A stretch of 9,866 nucleotides of DNA, taken from contig CAJOPO010000285.1 of assembly GCA_905236315.1 (NCBI GenBank), positions 1-9,866 on the forward strand, written 5' to 3'. The notes under the pieces were generated by a model. That model was given only the letters and a program-made list of their open reading frames with translations. It did not search any database and was not told where the DNA came from. The translations under genes were made by a program, and so were the position numbers. This document shows, piece by piece, positions 7,917-9,866 of the stretch (position 1 is its first letter; the number at the start of each line of letters is the position of its first letter). The stretch is from an uncultured Treponema sp. (GTDB lineage Bacteria; Spirochaetota; Spirochaetia; Treponematales; Treponemataceae).

Positions 7917-7922
7917 GGGAGG
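7917..7922 (+). promoter_or_regulatory. Strong Shine-Dalgarno that fixes the start at 7927
   Basis: GGGAGG lies 4 bases before the ATG at 7927. The in-frame ATG at 7915 overlaps this site, which argues that the upstream ATG is not the start. The downstream start also gives a standard MKK signal peptide. Confidence 0.8.
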
Positions 7923-7926
7923 AAGT

Positions 7927-8646
7927 ATGAAAAAACTTTTGACTTTTATACTTACATCATTAGTTTCTGTATCATTATTTGCAGGCGATGCTGCTGTTTT
8001 TATGGATATAGGATTTTCTAAAGATGGCAAAACATATATATTTGGTCAGTATGGCAAGTTAGACAAAACATACGAAGCATGGGCTGAAATTTACACTGTA
8101 GATGTAGCTTCAAATAACTATGTAAAAAATGAAGTGTATTTTGCAGGACCTAATAAAAATACTGTGTCGCTCTCTGGAAAAAAGATTTATGAAAACTTAA
8201 AATCAGAAAAACAGAGTTCTTTTGCAAAGTATGAATGTAAACCATATTCTCCTGCAAACTTATTGTATGTGTGCCCCAATGAAGATAAAAAACTAGGGGA
8301 AGAAATTGTCTTTAGAAATTTTTCTAATGTTTCTAGTTCAGAGGATTCCTTTGATGAGGAAGCAACATTTTATCATATAAATTTAGTTCCTTCGTATAAT
8401 GGTAGCGGTAAAAATACTCAATCTAAGTATTATTTAGAGGTTGAACTTCGCAAAGAAAGTGGAGAAGTGGTATTTAATAAAGTGGTTGGCTCTCCTAATG
8501 TAACTCGCAAAGGAATTACTAATTATAAGGTAGAGCGTATATTTAGTGATGATAGTGGTAAAAATATTGTGTTTATAATAGAAAAAACTTTAGTTGATGA
8601 TAATGGTACTTCTATCAGATATATGGTAGAAACTATGGAATTATAA
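7927..8646 (+). CDS. DUF2259-type predicted secreted protein
   Basis: 239 aa from the ATG at 7927, chosen over the ATG four codons upstream because the Shine-Dalgarno lies between them. A clear signal peptide covers residues 1-19 (MKKLLTF, then a hydrophobic core, ending SLFA before GD), so the mature protein is expected in the periplasm or outside the cell. The start of the mature part, GDAAVFMDIGFSKDGKTYIF, and the following GQYG and aromatic-rich stretch match my recollection of the DUF2259 'predicted secreted protein' family, which is common in treponemes and has no established function. Two cysteines (in YECKPY and YVCPNE) could pair after export. The C-terminal half is beta-like with repeated charged turns (FSDDSGKNIVFIIEKTLVDDNG). 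No catalytic motif is visible. The family call comes from pattern recognition only. The gene is probably transcribed from the promoter just upstream, and the next gene follows after 51 bp in the same direction. Confidence 0.8.
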   Translation: MKKLLTFILTSLVSVSLFAGDAAVFMDIGFSKDGKTYIFGQYGKLDKTYEAWAEIYTVDVASNNYVKNEVYFAGPNKNTVSLSGKKIYENLKSEKQSSFAKYECKPYSPANLLYVCPNEDKKLGEEIVFRNFSNVSSSEDSFDEEATFYHINLVPSYNGSGKNTQSKYYLEVELRKESGEVVFNKVVGSPNVTRKGITNYKVERIFSDDSGKNIVFIIEKTLVDDNGTSIRYMVETMEL

Positions 8647-8686
8647 ATTTGTAAAAATTGATATTTTAGAGTCTACTATATGATGT

Positions 8687-8691
8687 AGGAG
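8687..8691 (+). promoter_or_regulatory. Strong Shine-Dalgarno for the lipoprotein gene
   Basis: AGGAG, 6 bases before the ATG at 8698. It is the main argument that translation starts at 8698, upstream of the terminator-like hairpin. A possible weak promoter (TTGTAA at 8649-8654, TACTAT at 8674-8679, 19-bp spacer) lies in the same gap but is not convincing. Confidence 0.75.
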
Positions 8692-8697
8692 ATTCTA

Positions 8698-9866
8698 ATG
8701 AAAGTTAAAAAACAATTTATAGCCCGCTCCTTGCGGGCTTTTTTATGCTCTGTGGTTTTTCCTGCTGTAGGAATAGCATTTATTGTAATTTGCACTGTCT
8801 GCCATGTAGGGTGCAAAAGTTCTGTAGATGGCGTTACCTTTTTGCAGGGAGATTTCTCTGTTCCTCAATTAAAAGGCTTTGAAATACAAGGCAATAATAA
8901 GCTCTATCTTAAATTTGACAGGAAAATATCTGTTTCTTATGTTTCTGTTCTTCAAGAGGATAATTCCACCTTTGATGGTTCCATTTCTGTCCTTTATGAT
9001 GTTGATAAGTTCGGGGCAGAATTTCTTCTTTCTAAAGAAACTCAGATAGGGGAGTCGTATATATTTGAAAGTCAAATAAAAGATGGAGCAGGAAACTCTG
9101 TTGCTTTAAGTATTCCTTTTTATGGCTATAATGATAATGTTCCGCGTTTAATCATTAGTGAAGTAAGAAATTATTACGGAGACTCATCTGAAAAAGGGCA
9201 AAAGACTAAAAGATGTGAGTTTATAGAACTTGTCGCCCTTGATGACGGTAATTTGTCTGGTGTACAGATGGTTAATGCAGGAGATGGGGAAAGTAAAAAA
9301 TATTCTTTTCCTAGTGTATTTGTTCATAAAGGGGAATATATAACTTTACATTTACGCACTCCCGAATTAGAAGATTATCAAGGTGCACAAAATGAAAATG
9401 AAGATTTAACGCTCTCAACGGCACCTGATAGTTGTAAAACAGCATTGGACTTGTGGATTGATAGTGCAAAGGCTCGTCTTGCAGAGGATGAAGTTATTTT
9501 GCTCCGTGATGTTAATCATAAAAGCATTATAGATTGTCTTTTATATTGTCAAAAAGCAGAAGAATCTACATGGCCTAGTCAATATGAAAGGCTTTTGCAA
9601 GAAGCTATGGAAAGTGGAATATGGACTGATACTGACGGGAATATTAATGTAAGTTTTGAAGCGGCGGCAGACGGTAGGGGAATGAGGTCTGCAATACATT
9701 CGCTTTCAAGGCAAAATGTTTCTAGTATATTAGAAAGGGCTAATAATGATAGAAATTATATCCCTAAAAACGATTGTTCCCAGTGGATTGTTACTGCAAG
9801 ACGACTTGCTACATCTAAGAAGACAGGGGACCCCGGTGTTACTCCAGGTTATGCAAATAGCTCTAA
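8698..9866 (+). CDS. Putative lipoprotein with Ig-like and lamin-tail-like domains, 3' end beyond window
   Basis: The frame is open from the ATG at 8698 to the window edge (389 codons, no stop). An AGGAG lies 6 bases before the ATG. The N-terminus MKVKKQFIAR plus a hydrophobic stretch (about 14-38) looks like a signal peptide. It ends in CHVGC with Cys39 as candidate lipidation site; the -3 residue is His, not the usual Leu/Val, though spirochaete lipoboxes are relaxed. Residues about 50-148 resemble a bacterial Ig-like domain (KLYLKFDRKIS, then GESYIFESQIKDGAGN). Residues about 150-389 resemble the lamin-tail-like proteins of treponemes: LIISEVRNYY, CEFIELVALDDGNLSG, YITLHLRTPE, DLTLS, LDLWI, DEVILLRD. 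The last visible stretch (WIVTARRLATSKK, then GVTPGYAN) looks like the usual C-terminal end of such proteins, so the stop is probably close to the edge. Codons 8-16 contain a terminator-like hairpin. Likely surface or periplasmic; function unknown. Domain calls are from memory of motifs and unverified. Confidence 0.8.
   Translation, partial: MKVKKQFIARSLRAFLCSVVFPAVGIAFIVICTVCHVGCKSSVDGVTFLQGDFSVPQLKGFEIQGNNKLYLKFDRKISVSYVSVLQEDNSTFDGSISVLYDVDKFGAEFLLSKETQIGESYIFESQIKDGAGNSVALSIPFYGYNDNVPRLIISEVRNYYGDSSEKGQKTKRCEFIELVALDDGNLSGVQMVNAGDGESKKYSFPSVFVHKGEYITLHLRTPELEDYQGAQNENEDLTLSTAPDSCKTALDLWIDSAKARLAEDEVILLRDVNHKSIIDCLLYCQKAEESTWPSQYERLLQEAMESGIWTDTDGNINVSFEAAADGRGMRSAIHSLSRQNVSSILERANNDRNYIPKNDCSQWIVTARRLATSKKTGDPGVTPGYANSS
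8721..8744 (+). terminator. Rho-independent terminator hairpin inside the lipoprotein signal-peptide codons
   Basis: Perfect 7-bp GC-rich stem AGCCCGC (8721-8727) with GCGGGCT (8733-8739), loop TCCTT, followed directly by T8740-8744, so the run including the last stem base is six T. This is the canonical shape of an intrinsic terminator on the plus strand. It sits 75 bp after the DUF2259 stop and 21 bases inside the next gene. It may terminate the upstream transcript, attenuate the lipoprotein gene, or both. The structure is clear; activity is inferred. Confidence 0.7.

Noticed and set aside
7915..7917. ATG at 7915 as the start of the DUF2259 gene
   Set aside because: It overlaps the GGGAGG ribosome binding site of the ATG at 7927, and starting there would put four extra residues in front of a standard MKK signal peptide.
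8752..8754. In-frame GTG after the hairpin as an alternative start of the lipoprotein gene
   Set aside because: It would avoid the terminator-in-gene puzzle, but it has no Shine-Dalgarno and would leave a signal peptide without basic residues, while the ATG at 8698 has both.
8869..9075. Minus-strand open frame of 68 codons
   Set aside because: It lies entirely opposite the lipoprotein gene, which has a strong ribosome binding site, signal peptide and domain motifs. The minus-strand product looks like no known protein.

Overview
The window is an AT-rich bacterial segment. The gene content points to a spirochaete, most likely Treponema or a close relative: a DUF2259-type secreted protein, a lipoprotein with a relaxed lipobox and a lamin-tail-like domain, and large hybrid histidine kinases ending in an HPt domain. 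This is inferred from family recognition; no rRNA or other phylogenetic marker is present.

Positions 1-5053 (+ strand) hold two consecutive hybrid sensor histidine kinase genes. The first is cut by the left edge of the window, so its sensor region is missing. The second is complete (964 aa), with a multi-pass membrane region and a HAMP-like linker. From the H-box to the C-terminus they share one architecture: HisKA, HATPase_c, REC, a conserved WDG-RR linker, HPt, and a C-terminal helical segment I cannot assign. They are tandem paralogues 10 bp apart. The HPt domains imply a phosphorelay to a response regulator that is not in the window. The kinase pair converges, with a 9-bp gap, on a minus-strand mutS2 gene (7666/7648 to 5063). 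This gene has the MutS2 ATPase core, a long charged coiled coil, a small barrel-like region and a C-terminal Smr domain.

Positions 7667-7926 form the divergent intergenic region between mutS2 and the next plus-strand gene. It holds two adjoining repeat arrays: three 23-bp units built around an ACGTGTACACGT-like palindrome, and then nine TAGNNGN heptamers. A plausible sigma70-type promoter and a strong ribosome binding site follow.

Positions 7927-9866 (+ strand) hold two exported proteins. The first is a DUF2259-type secreted protein. The second is a long gene still open at the right edge. It encodes a putative lipoprotein with an Ig-like region and a lamin-tail-like domain. A textbook rho-independent terminator hairpin lies inside the signal-peptide codons of this second gene, 21 bases after a well-supported start. 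It would either end the upstream transcript or attenuate the lipoprotein gene. I see no CRISPR array, insertion sequence, tRNA or rRNA. Apart from the intergenic repeats and the embedded terminator, the genes belong to recognisable families.
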